Origin: Dasania marina DSM 21967
Lineage (GTDB): Bacteria; Pseudomonadota; Gammaproteobacteria; Pseudomonadales; Dasaniaceae
Assembly: GCF_000373485.1 (NCBI RefSeq)
Contig: NZ_KB891576.1
Location: 434,001 to 498,000 of the forward strand
DNA: 64,000 bases
Direction: 5' to 3'
The notes below the pieces were generated by a model, which worked only from the letters and a program-made list of their open reading frames with translations, was not told the DNA's origin and did not search any database. Made by a program: the position numbers and the translations under genes. Shown piece by piece: positions 16,945 to 26,714 of this stretch. The stretch's first letter is position 1. Every line of letters starts with the position of its first letter.

Positions 16945-18159
16945 ATGAAAATCATTACCGAGTGCCCCACCTATACTGTTAGCGAAAGCCTCGGTATTAA
17001 CCAAAGCAACTGGGATCACCCCGAGCATTTGGGGCTAGGTCAGCTGCACATGGAACAGTTGTTTAAAACCGTCACTCTAGAACCCGGCAAGGCGCAGACC
17101 TTAAACCGGTCGGCACAAACCCTAGATATAGACGGCTTGCAACTTAACGACCCGCTCATGCCCGAGCGCAAGATTAGCGGCGAACAATTCCTCAATCGCC
17201 GACTATATAACGATGCCCTGCTAGTGATGCAGGGCACCGAAGTACTACACGAATCCTACCGTAACGGCATGACTGCGGATGACAGACACGTTATACATTC
17301 CTGCAGCAAATCGCTGTGCTCTATGGTCGTAGCCATCACCATAGAACAAGGGCTGCTGCAAAGCAGCGAATTAATTAGCCATTACATACCCGAGTTTCGC
17401 CAGCGCCCCGAATGGCAAGGGGTTACCTTACAGCATGTGCTAGATATGCAAGCAGGCATAGCCTACAGCGAAGATTACAGCGACCCCGATGCCCATTACT
17501 GGCACTACGCAAGGGCCGCAGGTTATTATCCACCTCTGGCGGGCGAGCATGCCATAGGGGCCAAAGCTTGGATTATCGACAACCTCAACAGCCGTAGTCA
17601 CGCACCTGGCAGCAGCTTTGTTTACAACTCCTGCCTAGCTAACATTTTAGGCATGGCGCTAGAGGCGGTACATCGCAAACCACTAGCCGCAATTTTTGAA
17701 CAACTGCTCTACCAAGTCGCTGGCACAGAATCCGCCGCCTACTTTAATACCGACCCTATGGGCTTTGCCATAGTCGAAGGACAGCTAAATATGCGCCTGC
17801 AAGACTTTGCCCGATGCGCTAGCATTATGCTCAACCAAGGTAAAAGCCTCAGCAATCAACAAATTATCGCACCATCATTCATCAGTGAAACGATTGCTCC
17901 CGACCTACACGCTAAGGCAATATACCAAGCTGTTGATTCAGATACAGTTTTTAAGCTAGGCCAGTATAAAAATCAATTCTGGATAGTCAGCCCTGAACAA
18001 CAGCAATTTGCCATGCTGGGAATACACGGCCAATTTGCATGGTATGATCTACGGCGCGAGCTAATGATAGTCGGCTTTGGATCTTACCCTAGGCAGGATG
18101 GCCCTCTGATGACACAATCACTCAACACACTTTGGCAAGCCATTGCAGCCCAAGTGTAA
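16945..18159 (+). CDS. Serine hydrolase of the beta-lactamase/penicillin-binding (class C, NylB/EstB-like) family
   Basis: 404 residues without a signal peptide, so probably cytoplasmic. The SxxK motif is in IHSCSKSLCSM (about residue 115), the second motif is a Tyr-Asn-Ser in SSFVYNSCLANILG, and the fold motifs GVTLQHVLDMQAGIAY and GLLQSSELISHYIPEF match the family. The third motif near the C-terminus resembles the HxG version (LGIHGQFAWYD). Family members act as esterases, 6-aminohexanoate-oligomer hydrolases or amidases. Linkage to a membrane protein, LuxR regulator and sulfotransferase gives no clear substrate. Confidence 0.87.
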   Translation: MKIITECPTYTVSESLGINQSNWDHPEHLGLGQLHMEQLFKTVTLEPGKAQTLNRSAQTLDIDGLQLNDPLMPERKISGEQFLNRRLYNDALLVMQGTEVLHESYRNGMTADDRHVIHSCSKSLCSMVVAITIEQGLLQSSELISHYIPEFRQRPEWQGVTLQHVLDMQAGIAYSEDYSDPDAHYWHYARAAGYYPPLAGEHAIGAKAWIIDNLNSRSHAPGSSFVYNSCLANILGMALEAVHRKPLAAIFEQLLYQVAGTESAAYFNTDPMGFAIVEGQLNMRLQDFARCASIMLNQGKSLSNQQIIAPSFISETIAPDLHAKAIYQAVDSDTVFKLGQYKNQFWIVSPEQQQFAMLGIHGQFAWYDLRRELMIVGFGSYPRQDGPLMTQSLNTLWQAIAAQV

Positions 18160-18186
18160 AACAATAAAGGCCCCTCACTTATTGTT

Positions 18187-19032
18187 ATGAATAGCACAAA
18201 TAGCAACACACAATCCTTATTTAACCGCTTCAGCCACCATGCTGCCGAGCTAGTCGCGAGCACAGGTAATAACGACTTTTCCGGCAAGCTCATTAACATG
18301 CTTAAGGTGTTAACGGCAGCCAACGATGGCACTATCTTTGTCTATCTCGAGGGTAAAATGCCCACAGTTGAATACTTTGATCCGCCCGACAAAGGCGGCA
18401 GTATCAACTTAGACATATACAGCAAAGGTGCATTTTTACTAGACCCTTATTATCTGGCTGGTTTTGACAAACAATACGGCTGCTTTTCACTTAAAGAGCT
18501 AGCCCCCAACGCCTTTAAAAAAACCGAATACTACAACACCTATTTCCGGCTTTCTGGTGTCCATGATGAGTGTGGCTACGTACTACCGATAGGCGACAAT
18601 AGCTTTGTTAACATCTCTTTAAATAAAACCACGAACAAAGATAAATTTTATAAAAAAGATGTGAACATCTTAAAAGATATATTGCCTTTCATACAGTCCA
18701 TAACCACAAAGCACTGGGGCAATGGCAGCAATGACGCGCCGGCCAGCCACAAGAATTTACGCAAACCCTTGCAGTCAGCTTTAGATTGTTTTGGCAACAG
18801 CATACTCACCGAGCGCGAAAGCCAAGTCATCAATAAAGTTTTACGCGGTTACAGCACTAAAGCCATGGCTGAAAAGCTGTCCATCTCTAACGAAACCGTC
18901 AAGCTACATAAAAAACATGCTTACGCTAAATTAGACATCAATTCACAGTCAGAATTATTTCACCTCTTCCTCGACTCCCTAATGAGTGTGGACGAGTACA
19001 AAGGTGGCGACACCTTATCCGACTATTTATAA
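18187..19032 (+). CDS. LuxR-family transcriptional regulator
   Basis: 281 residues. An N-terminal domain of about 190 residues does not clearly match an autoinducer-binding domain. A C-terminal LuxR/NarL helix-turn-helix follows: LTERESQVINKVLRGYSTKAMAEKLSISNETVKLHKKHAYAKL, about 207-252. It has no receiver Asp pattern at the N-terminus, so it is a stand-alone regulator. It starts 27 bases after the hydrolase, and its stop is 13 bases before the TPR-sulfotransferase start. Shared CCCC/GGGG-type boxes upstream of this gene run and of both nearby TonB receptors make it a candidate activator of those genes (inference). Confidence 0.87.
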   Translation: MNSTNSNTQSLFNRFSHHAAELVASTGNNDFSGKLINMLKVLTAANDGTIFVYLEGKMPTVEYFDPPDKGGSINLDIYSKGAFLLDPYYLAGFDKQYGCFSLKELAPNAFKKTEYYNTYFRLSGVHDECGYVLPIGDNSFVNISLNKTTNKDKFYKKDVNILKDILPFIQSITTKHWGNGSNDAPASHKNLRKPLQSALDCFGNSILTERESQVINKVLRGYSTKAMAEKLSISNETVKLHKKHAYAKLDINSQSELFHLFLDSLMSVDEYKGGDTLSDYL

Positions 19033-19045
19033 AAAGATTTTTTGT

Positions 19046-20650
19046 ATGACTACACAAATAAAAATGAATGAACAACAAACGCTGCAAAAACTATTAAAGC
19101 AAGGGTTTGAGGCTTTAAAGAGAGGCGAAATACGTGAAGCTTCCGCCTATTGCCAACAGATTTTACATATCCAACCAGATTTAGTACAAGGGCATTTTTT
19201 AGTAGGGCTGGTTGCTCTAGAGGCCAAAGACAGAAAAATGGCTTACCACGCCTTTGGCTCTGTTACTAAGCTACAAAAAGATCACACGGCGGCATGGGCG
19301 CAACTAGCCAGGTTATATATGTCTGAAGGCCAGGTTAATATGGCCGATAACGCTCTAACAGAAGCCACCAAACACTCAACTCAAGACCCCATGATCCTAG
19401 ATGTATTAGGCGCAGTTTACTCAAGGATTGATGAGCACCAAAAGTCGGCCGAGTGTTTCAAAAAAGCCTACGAACTTGCCCCCACTAATCCCAGCTACAT
19501 GCTCAACTATGCCAATAACATGATTTTCAGAGGGGAGATAGAACAAGGTGCAAAGTTACTTGAAGAAGTTTTTAACGTTGACATCAATAACCCACAGGCT
19601 CACTGGACACTATCAGGCGCAAAAAAAGCAAAAAACACTGAGCACATCGAAGTCATGCAATCCCAGCTAAAAAAACACCAAGGCAAGTTACATCCTAGAG
19701 CTATCGCCTATTATCAATACGCCGTAGGTAAAGAGTCTGAAGACTTACAGCTATGGGATCAGGCCATTAACTCCATCAACATCGCCGCCAAAGCACGACG
19801 AGCCACAATAGAATACGACGAAAGGTCTGAAATAGAAGCATTCGATTTTCTAGAACAGGAATATACCCGCGAATGGTTTGACAACCTAGAAGACGGTAAC
19901 CCCGACCCTTCTCCAATCTTTGTATTAGGACAGCCTCGCACCGGTACCACGCTGGTAGAGCGCATTATAACTAGCCACTCACAAGTACATTCAGCAGGTG
20001 AACTGCAACAATTTGCCCTCTCCGTGCGCAGGCTTGGTAAATTAGACGACCCCAGAAGATATTCAAAAAAACTATTCGAAAAAGCCATGCGCCTATCGCC
20101 AAAGCAATTAGGCAGCATGTACTTACACACCACCCAAAAATTAACAGGTGATTCGCCGCGCTTTGTCGATAAGCTGCCGCTTAACTACCTCATGCTACCT
20201 CTAATACTAAAAGCGCTACCCAATGCAAAAATAATTCACTTAACGCGTAACCCTATGGATGCCTGCTTTGCTAGCTACAAACAATTATTTGGCGATGCCT
20301 ACATGCATTCATACGACCAAGCTGAAATGGCCAGGCACCACGCCCGCTATAGACGATTGATGGACGTATGGCGTGAGCGCTTCCCCGGCCAATTTTTTGA
20401 TATATCCTATGAATCCACCGCTAGCGACCTAGAGCCCAACGCTAGAGCCTTAATCAACTTTTTAGAACTACCTTGGGAAGACGCCTGCTTGCACTTTCAT
20501 GAGCAAAAAGCCGCCGTATCTACCGCTAGCTCGGTACAAGTGCGCGAGCCCGCACACACGCGCTCTATAGGCCGTTGGAAGCGCTATGAGCAACAACTTT
20601 CTACCATGATGAGTACACTACACGAGCAGGGGGTGCCTATTGATAACTAA
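19046..20650 (+). CDS. TPR-repeat sulfotransferase
   Basis: 534 residues. The first about 270 are tetratricopeptide repeats (ASAYCQQILHIQPDLVQGH, AWAQLARLYMSEGQ, SAECFKKAYELAPTNPSY). A sulfotransferase domain follows, with the 5'-phosphosulfate loop FVLGQPRTGTTLVERI (about 290-305), the catalytic-region FVDKLPLNY, and the 3'-phosphate-binding LTRNPMDACFASY. It should move sulfate from PAPS to an acceptor. The TPR half suggests a protein or peptide acceptor, or partner binding. The frame is open 20 codons upstream into the LuxR gene, but the ATG at 19046 after the LuxR stop is the likely start. TPR-sulfotransferases often lie beside TonB-dependent receptors, as here. Confidence 0.88.
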   Translation: MTTQIKMNEQQTLQKLLKQGFEALKRGEIREASAYCQQILHIQPDLVQGHFLVGLVALEAKDRKMAYHAFGSVTKLQKDHTAAWAQLARLYMSEGQVNMADNALTEATKHSTQDPMILDVLGAVYSRIDEHQKSAECFKKAYELAPTNPSYMLNYANNMIFRGEIEQGAKLLEEVFNVDINNPQAHWTLSGAKKAKNTEHIEVMQSQLKKHQGKLHPRAIAYYQYAVGKESEDLQLWDQAINSINIAAKARRATIEYDERSEIEAFDFLEQEYTREWFDNLEDGNPDPSPIFVLGQPRTGTTLVERIITSHSQVHSAGELQQFALSVRRLGKLDDPRRYSKKLFEKAMRLSPKQLGSMYLHTTQKLTGDSPRFVDKLPLNYLMLPLILKALPNAKIIHLTRNPMDACFASYKQLFGDAYMHSYDQAEMARHHARYRRLMDVWRERFPGQFFDISYESTASDLEPNARALINFLELPWEDACLHFHEQKAAVSTASSVQVREPAHTRSIGRWKRYEQQLSTMMSTLHEQGVPIDN

Positions 20651-20678
20651 AAAAAGCCAAATATTTACATAAACCTAC

Positions 20679-20708
20679 ACCCAAGGGGTATATAACCTTT
20701 AAGGGGTA
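20679..20708 (+). promoter_or_regulatory. Two CCC..GGGGTA-type boxes upstream of the first TonB receptor
   Basis: ACCCAAGGGGTA (20679-20690) and ACCTTTAAGGGGTA (20695-20708), with AAGGGGTAT repeated directly 18 bp apart. TATCTT follows the second box by four to five bases as a possible -10. The boxes lie about 175-205 bases before the receptor start and resemble boxes at 15798, 26715 and 26816. The proposed binder is the LuxR regulator. Confidence 0.45.
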
Positions 20709-20882
20709 TTCGCTATCTTGGGCAGTTACTTATGCATGTTGATTTAGTGAGCTTCAACTAAATCAGGGGCTGCAGTGAGTATCACATTTAAAAGTCAGTC
20801 TCAGGGCACTTTTAAGTAAAACCAATAAATCAACGCCAATAATTACAACAATAAAATCCAAAAAAGGTCAGTGAGGATAATT

Positions 20883-23405
20883 ATGTCTATGAAATCAGCT
20901 CCCCGAGTCATTCGGGCCAGGAAGTCAAAATTAGCCGCGGCAATTGCCGGGACAATTATGGCTACATCCCTTACCCCTTCTGCTTTTGCACAAGAGCTAG
21001 AAGAAGTAATGGTAACAGCAACCAAGCGTTCAGAATCCGTACAAGACGTCCCCTTAGCCATTACCGCGTTCTCTGGTAACTTCACCAAAGACGTCAACAT
21101 GGACGACGTAAAAGACTTAGTCTCTTTTACCCCAGGTGTAACCGGTAACAGCCAAGACAGCTTTATCGATGCCATCAGCATCCGTGGTATTCGTACCCAA
21201 GACTTTGGTATCGGTGGTGATCCATCAGCTGCCTTCTTTAAAAATGACTTATACGAAGGCCGTAACGGTTCTGCGGTAACGTCATTGTTTGATATGGAAC
21301 GCTCTGAGATCCTACGTGGCCCACAAGGCTTCCTATTTGGCCGTAACTCTATAGGTGGCGCATTCAGCGTACACACGCAAAAAGCCCAAATCGGCGGCAC
21401 TGATGGTTATGTTGATGTAGATCTTGGTGAAAACGAGCACCGCACTATCGAAGCTGCGCAAAACGTACCCGTTAATGACAACTTTGCTATGCGGTTTGCA
21501 GGCTATTACTCACATGAAGGCGGCGTGATAGAAAACCAATACCGTGGCGATAGCCGTAGCAAACGCTCAAATCCTAACAGCTCTCCTGATGCGGTTGCAG
21601 ATTCTGCCTTTCTTGATTATGACGGCGACGATTTAATTTCACACGAGAAAGCAGCGCTACGCTTCTCAACCACATACGAAAAAGACCAATTAATGGTTCA
21701 AACTTTCGTAGAATACGAAACTCGTAAACAATCGGGCTCTGTATACCGTGCAGTACAAGAAGGCGATACCTGGGACAAGCTAACAGCGGCTATTCCTGAG
21801 CTAGACCCATTAAAAGGCGGTGAATTCGATCTGGATAGTGATTTAGGCCAAGGCGATGATGATGACGCAGACATCTTAACCTTAGGTTTGAAAATCGAAT
21901 ATGATTTTGATTTTGCCACCTTAACCTCTAACACCGGCTACAAAGATCACGATTACTACTACAACGAAGATTATGACGGCACACCTCTATACTTGAGCAA
22001 CTACGGCCAAGATCAGGAAGGCGACTACTTCCAACAAGAATTCCGTTTAACGTCTAACACCGATGGTGCGCTGTCGTGGTATGCAGGTGCTTCTTACTAT
22101 AAAGAAGAAATTGAAACCACTTTTCTGCTGAATAGCTCTGAAGACCATATGTGTCAGATCTATGGCTACTTATACTCTGGTTATGAATATGATGGCTACG
22201 ACGGCGACGGCTATAAAAACTACGTCTACGACGAAGATGGCAACTACATATTCCATGCTGACCAAGCTACTCAGTATGCCGGCTGTGCAGACTTGTACCC
22301 AAGCCCTGATTATGACTTTGCGCCCTCCTCTGATGGCTTATTAAAAGAGCAGGGCACCATCCGCGGTAAATACACGGGCTGGTCGACTTATGTAGATTTA
22401 ACTTATCAGGTTAATGATCAGTTTGAAGTTGAAGTGGGCGCACGTTACACCTATGACGAAAAAGACTTCGATATCAATGTCAAGCAACCAGAAAGCTGGT
22501 TAGGCAACTACTGGGCATACGGCTTCTCAACTGATGGCTGGATAAAAAGCAATGCTGATTGGTCAGACACGCAAACTCGCATACTAGGTCGCTACCGTCC
22601 AAATGATGAAGCGCTCATTTATGCCAGTTATACAGAAGGCTTTAAAGCCGGTGGCTTTGCCAGCTTTGGTTTGGCCGATGCCAGCGGAACAGCTATCGGT
22701 TACGATGATGACCTGTACTCAAACGTAAAACAATCTGAGGGCTATCAAGCAGTTCCGTTTAACCCTGAAGTTGTTGACTCTTACGAGATAGGCTATAAAG
22801 ATACGCTCTTTGATGGCACTGCTGACATTAGCTTAACTGCCTTCTACTATGAGTATGAAGACCTACAGGTTGTTGTTTCTACCGATTCAGGTGCAGCCTC
22901 TGTTGAAAATGTCGGCCAATCAGAAAGCTTTGGCTTGGAAGGTACGATCACAGCACCTATCAATGACAACTTCAGCATCTATATGGCGTTATCATACTTA
23001 GACAGCGAAGCAACCGACATCCAAAAAGCCTGTAACAACACCGATGCATGTGAAGGTAGCAGCTTATTCTGGGCACCAGAATACTCTGGCGCGGTTGTGT
23101 TAAATCACAGAATGGCCATAGACGGCGGTGAACTAAAAGGTAGCCTGGAAGTCTTCGGTGAATCTTCACGTGGCGGCGGCTGGGAAGGCCTGAAAGAAAC
23201 TGAAATTGATGCGCAGTACGAAGCTGCCTTCCGTTACGGCTTCTTCTCGGATAACGGCTGGAACGTTGGTATGTACATAGAAAACTTAACCGATGAAGAT
23301 GGTTGGGATGGCCAAAACAACAATGGCGGTATTTTACCCGCTCATTTCTTTGGTCAAAAACGTCCACGTACTTTCGGTCTTAACTTAGGTTACGAGTGGG
23401 AGTAA
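20883..23405 (+). CDS. TonB-dependent outer-membrane receptor
   Basis: 840 residues. Signal peptide (basic start, hydrophobic AAAIAGTIMATSLTPSAFA, cut before QELEE), then the TonB box region EEVMVTATKR, the plug domain (SVQDVPLAITAFSG ... EILRGPQGFLFGRNSIGGAFSVHT) and a beta-barrel ending LGYEWE. The ligand is unknown. It is closely related to the receptor at 24288-26606: both carry SFIDA..IRGI.T.DFGIGGDPS. This copy deviates at the usual VDNV/VDGV turn, with FFKNDLYEGRNG. The extracellular part is rich in Asp, Gly and Tyr. ATG at 20883 is chosen because GAGG lies 6 bases upstream. Confidence 0.92.
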   Translation: MSMKSAPRVIRARKSKLAAAIAGTIMATSLTPSAFAQELEEVMVTATKRSESVQDVPLAITAFSGNFTKDVNMDDVKDLVSFTPGVTGNSQDSFIDAISIRGIRTQDFGIGGDPSAAFFKNDLYEGRNGSAVTSLFDMERSEILRGPQGFLFGRNSIGGAFSVHTQKAQIGGTDGYVDVDLGENEHRTIEAAQNVPVNDNFAMRFAGYYSHEGGVIENQYRGDSRSKRSNPNSSPDAVADSAFLDYDGDDLISHEKAALRFSTTYEKDQLMVQTFVEYETRKQSGSVYRAVQEGDTWDKLTAAIPELDPLKGGEFDLDSDLGQGDDDDADILTLGLKIEYDFDFATLTSNTGYKDHDYYYNEDYDGTPLYLSNYGQDQEGDYFQQEFRLTSNTDGALSWYAGASYYKEEIETTFLLNSSEDHMCQIYGYLYSGYEYDGYDGDGYKNYVYDEDGNYIFHADQATQYAGCADLYPSPDYDFAPSSDGLLKEQGTIRGKYTGWSTYVDLTYQVNDQFEVEVGARYTYDEKDFDINVKQPESWLGNYWAYGFSTDGWIKSNADWSDTQTRILGRYRPNDEALIYASYTEGFKAGGFASFGLADASGTAIGYDDDLYSNVKQSEGYQAVPFNPEVVDSYEIGYKDTLFDGTADISLTAFYYEYEDLQVVVSTDSGAASVENVGQSESFGLEGTITAPINDNFSIYMALSYLDSEATDIQKACNNTDACEGSSLFWAPEYSGAVVLNHRMAIDGGELKGSLEVFGESSRGGGWEGLKETEIDAQYEAAFRYGFFSDNGWNVGMYIENLTDEDGWDGQNNNGGILPAHFFGQKRPRTFGLNLGYEWE

Positions 23406-23451
23406 AAACCCAGTCACTAGTGGCTAGTCTTTAGTCGCTAGTAACCTCATA

Positions 23452-23490
23452 AAAAAGGGCAATAACCGCAAGGTTATCGCCCTTTTTCTT
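23452..23490 (+). terminator. Rho-independent terminator of the first TonB receptor
   Basis: AAAAAGGGCAATAACC (23452-23467) pairs with GGTTATCGCCCTTTTT (23472-23487), with one mismatch and a GCAA tetraloop. A T-rich tail follows. It lies 46 bases after the stop. Confidence 0.9.
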
Positions 23491-23593
23491 TTTTAAAAGC
23501 CCTTCGGGCAGTTACAAGCCTCAAGCAATAAGCTTCAAGAAAAGCATTATCTTTTTATTTTCATCTTGCCGCTTACAGCTTACAACTTGTAGC

Positions 23594-23625
23594 TTATCAA
23601 TTACCGCTAACGCGGTAATTGATAA
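23594..23625 (-). other. Perfect 14-bp inverted repeat enclosing the oxygenase stop codon
   Basis: TTATCAATTACCGC (23594-23607) / GCGGTAATTGATAA (23612-23625), 4-base loop TAAC. The TAG stop of the 2OG-oxygenase gene (23607-23609, minus) lies at the loop. No U-tract follows on the minus strand. A comparable arrangement is seen at the Pcs stop (37096-37120). Confidence 0.6.
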
Positions 23626-24146
23626 TCCTGAGATACTAGAAACCCAAACTGAAACACAATTCTAGGCTGCGCCACATCCACCAGCTGTGTTGCATGCTGC
23701 GCCTCGCTGGGGAAAAACCCCCACACAGCCCGCTCGGGCACATCAACTATTTCCCCTTCGATAACCGGGTTACCACTGGCATTTTCTTTATCCACCATAA
23801 TATTGCAGCGTAAATGCTTGGCTTTATGCTCATCGTGATAGGGGTATTTATCGTAATGCGGGTGCACTTGCCCGCCCTTTTCAATTAAAGAGATTATCCA
23901 ACCCAGCTGCGGGTCCACCGGGCAACCTTGCAGCCCAAAGAACTCAATAATGCGCCCGCCTAATTGTTTAATAAACGGCGTGCAGTGCTCGGTATCCCAT
24001 ATTTTTGCTCGATACCTATGGGGGCCTTTAGGATTGCTTTCTAACACGCCCTGCTGCCAGTAGGCTAAGGCTATGCGTCGTAACTCATCTTGCTCTGTAA
24101 CGCTAATAAAGCCTGTGGCGCACAGAAATTCAAATGACTTGCTCAT
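23607..24146 (-). CDS. 2-oxoglutarate/Fe(II)-dependent oxygenase-like protein
   Basis: 179 residues. A double-stranded beta-helix core is suggested by the metal triad: His and Asp in VHPHYDKYPY (H97, D99) and the distal His in EAQHATQLV (H151). The 2-oxoglutarate-binding Arg is in PRIVFQFGF (R162). The type resembles aspartyl/asparaginyl-hydroxylase-like cupin oxygenases. The substrate is unknown. It sits between two related, convergent TonB receptors and close to a sulfotransferase, which makes peptide or siderophore-like modification a possibility. Its stop lies in a long hairpin. The start has no strong ribosome binding site. Confidence 0.78.
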   Translation of the reverse strand: MSKSFEFLCATGFISVTEQDELRRIALAYWQQGVLESNPKGPHRYRAKIWDTEHCTPFIKQLGGRIIEFFGLQGCPVDPQLGWIISLIEKGGQVHPHYDKYPYHDEHKAKHLRCNIMVDKENASGNPVIEGEIVDVPERAVWGFFPSEAQHATQLVDVAQPRIVFQFGFLVSQDYQLPR

Positions 24147-24207
24147 TATGATGACTCTCTATTCTCATCTTGCAATAACTCGCAGTATCACAAAATAGCA
24201 GCACAAA

Positions 24208-24279
24208 AAAAAGCGACTCTCGTTAAAGCGTCGCTTTTTAATTAAAAATATAATATTGGCCTGTTTAACACAGGCCAAA
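24208..24279 (-). terminator. Terminator region after the second TonB receptor (two hairpins)
   Basis: In minus-strand order the first is GGCCTGTGTTAAACAGGCC (24259-24277), a 7-bp stem followed by an AT-rich run. The second is AAAAAGCGAC (24208-24217) pairing with GTCGCTTTTT (24230-24239), which ends in a U-tract. Together they lie 10 to 80 bases past the receptor stop. Confidence 0.8.
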
Positions 24280-24287
24280 TCTGGTTT

Positions 24288-26606
24288 TTAGAACCTCATA
24301 TCAAAAGTTACACCAGCCGTGCGAGGACGGTTTGGCCATACTAGAGTATTAGTCAAACCATAACCACCGCTGTTATTCGTGTCACGGTTTTCCCAACCAC
24401 GTTCGAAGTATTCTTCGTTAGTGATGTTTTCTACCCACAGGGTAACACCCCAGTCATCATCACTGCTGTAGCCTAAGCGCAAATCAATTTGCTCCCACTC
24501 TTCGATTTTTGCTGACTCGAAGTTACCTGGGCCACCAAATACTTCACCTTGATAGATATAGGTGCCGGTAACATGCACTTCACCACCCTCAACAGGTACG
24601 GTATAAGTCGTCATCCAAGAACCTGAAAACTCAGGGGCAATTTGCAGTTTATTACCTTTAGTGCCATCACCCGCTTCAATTTCTTCGGTGATTTCGGTAT
24701 CTAACCATGCGGCTGCAGCACGAATTTGCCAGTTCTCACCTGGCGTCCAGTTCATGTCTACCTCTACGCCATCGGCTTCGGCTTCACCTACGTTTTTAAC
24801 CAAGGACGAGCCACTCTCAAATATCACTAACTGCAGATCAGTATAGGTATAGGTAAAGTAAGTAACATTTAACTGCATGCTGCCATCTAACAATCGAGCT
24901 TTAACGCCTATTTCATTGTTAGTGGTTTCTTCTGGGTCGAAAGCTACAGGCCTAGCGTTTATAGCAAACCCTTCATTATCAACACCGTCATTATCAACAC
25001 CAAAAGTGGAGTAACCGCCGGTTTTGTAGCCTTTCGCTACGTTATAATAAACTGAAATCTCATCATTAACGTCAAAATTTACCGCTAGACGCGGGGTAAA
25101 TTGGCTCCATTCATCATCATCTTTAACCGGCCCTGGGGTAATAAATTCAAAACCAAAATTATTGCCCAAAGCGCCGCCTGAATCTAGAAACTCAATTTCC
25201 ATTTCTTTTTTATCAAGCGTATAGCGGCCACCTATGGTGACACCTAAGCGGCTATCCATAAACATCAGGTTTAAATCACCATAAACAGACCAACCTGTCG
25301 CTTTAATGCTATCGATGTTGGTTTCCGTTTTAGTGATAATGTCTGACTGAGGAATATCTTCAGCCGGATCTGGGTCAAACCAATATTCCTCAAAAACAGG
25401 ATCACTACAACCTGTCACAGGTGTCGCGAAATCTTCAGTATCGGTTTGGCTAATACGGGCGCATAAATCATCTTCGTTATAGGTAGAGCCAAAAGTCGCG
25501 TCTATATCTTCTTGATAGGCGCTGATACCCGCAAACCACGTTATGTTACCTTCACCTTCGTACACCAAACGAAACTCTTGGCTAAGGTAATCGACTTCTT
25601 GCTCCTGACTGTAGTTATTAACCTGCAAAGGAATGGAGTCATAATCTTCCAGATAATCAAAGTCATAGGTTTTGTAAGCCGTAACCGATGTCATGCTGTA
25701 ATCAGAGTTGATAAACCAACTAACGTTAGCTTGTAAGGTTAAAATTTCACTCTTATCGTGACCGCCATCTAGCAAATCAGAGTTGATTTTATCCTGAGGC
25801 ACGCCACTATCGGCACTCCAGTACACCGAAGCATCCTGCTCTCTATCTTCATAACCTAAACGGAATACCGCTTCAACGTCTTCACCTGCATATTTCAAAC
25901 CGAAACGGGTAGAAAGAATTTCACTTTTACCTACGTCATCACCACCCTGAACATTTTCCAGCCAACCATCAGCATCTTTGGTGTAGGCTGCCGCACGGAA
26001 AAACCAGTCATCCGTTAAGGGCACATTGACCATGCCGTCGGCATCATAACCATGCTCATCTATGGTTACAGCTATTGCGCCTTCTTCTAACTCGTTGGGC
26101 TCGTTAGTAATAACATTGATACCGCCAGCAATCGCATTACGACCAAACAATGTGCTTTGTGGGCCTTTAACCACCTCCGCACGGGCCATATCATAAAAAG
26201 CCATCTGCACACCGCCGTTACGGCCGGCCCACACATTATCCACAAATATGGCTACCGATGGATCACCACCAATACCGAAGTCATTGGTTACGATGCCGCG
26301 TATAGCCAAGGCATCAATAAAGCTATCTTCGGTTTTACCATTAAAGCCCGGTGTTAAATCTACCAAGCCACGTATATCGCCAACACCCATGTTGACCATC
26401 TCATCACCGTTAAACGCTGAAACGGCTACAGGGATATCCTGCAGGGTTTGCTCACGCTTTTGCACGGTTACAATCATCTCTTCCAAAACTGCGGAATAAG
26501 CTGAAGTGCTAGCCACGGCCAAGCTCAAAGCTGAAAGTTTAAAGAATTTTTTCATGGCTGGATCAGCCAATTTACGGGCTTTACTCACGAATGTGCTAGG
26601 AATCAT
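24288..26606 (-). CDS. TonB-dependent outer-membrane receptor, paralogue of the one at 20883
   Basis: 772 residues. A signal region with a longer than usual basic lead (MIPSTFVSKARKLADPAMKK) precedes the hydrophobic FFKLSALSLAVASTSAYSA. The TonB box LEEMIVTVQKREQTLQDIPVA, the plug (AEVVKGPQSTLFGRNAIAGGINVIT) and a barrel ending TFDMRF follow. It shares the SFIDALAIRGIVTNDFGIGGDPS stretch with the 20883 receptor but keeps the normal FVDNVWAGRNG turn. A TTG four codons upstream is possible; ATG at 26604-26606 with GAGG at good spacing is preferred. An internal ATG (MKKFFKL) would also give a normal signal peptide. The ligand is unknown. Confidence 0.92.
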   Translation of the reverse strand: MIPSTFVSKARKLADPAMKKFFKLSALSLAVASTSAYSAVLEEMIVTVQKREQTLQDIPVAVSAFNGDEMVNMGVGDIRGLVDLTPGFNGKTEDSFIDALAIRGIVTNDFGIGGDPSVAIFVDNVWAGRNGGVQMAFYDMARAEVVKGPQSTLFGRNAIAGGINVITNEPNELEEGAIAVTIDEHGYDADGMVNVPLTDDWFFRAAAYTKDADGWLENVQGGDDVGKSEILSTRFGLKYAGEDVEAVFRLGYEDREQDASVYWSADSGVPQDKINSDLLDGGHDKSEILTLQANVSWFINSDYSMTSVTAYKTYDFDYLEDYDSIPLQVNNYSQEQEVDYLSQEFRLVYEGEGNITWFAGISAYQEDIDATFGSTYNEDDLCARISQTDTEDFATPVTGCSDPVFEEYWFDPDPAEDIPQSDIITKTETNIDSIKATGWSVYGDLNLMFMDSRLGVTIGGRYTLDKKEMEIEFLDSGGALGNNFGFEFITPGPVKDDDEWSQFTPRLAVNFDVNDEISVYYNVAKGYKTGGYSTFGVDNDGVDNEGFAINARPVAFDPEETTNNEIGVKARLLDGSMQLNVTYFTYTYTDLQLVIFESGSSLVKNVGEAEADGVEVDMNWTPGENWQIRAAAAWLDTEITEEIEAGDGTKGNKLQIAPEFSGSWMTTYTVPVEGGEVHVTGTYIYQGEVFGGPGNFESAKIEEWEQIDLRLGYSSDDDWGVTLWVENITNEEYFERGWENRDTNNSGGYGLTNTLVWPNRPRTAGVTFDMRF

Positions 26607-26714
26607 AATCTGCCTCAAATATTACATTGGTATAATATGTCCACATGTCGCCATCACAGTAGCCTAACGCGGGTAATACCTGCATTAAATTACCTGTAAA
26701 AAGACTAATGTAGC

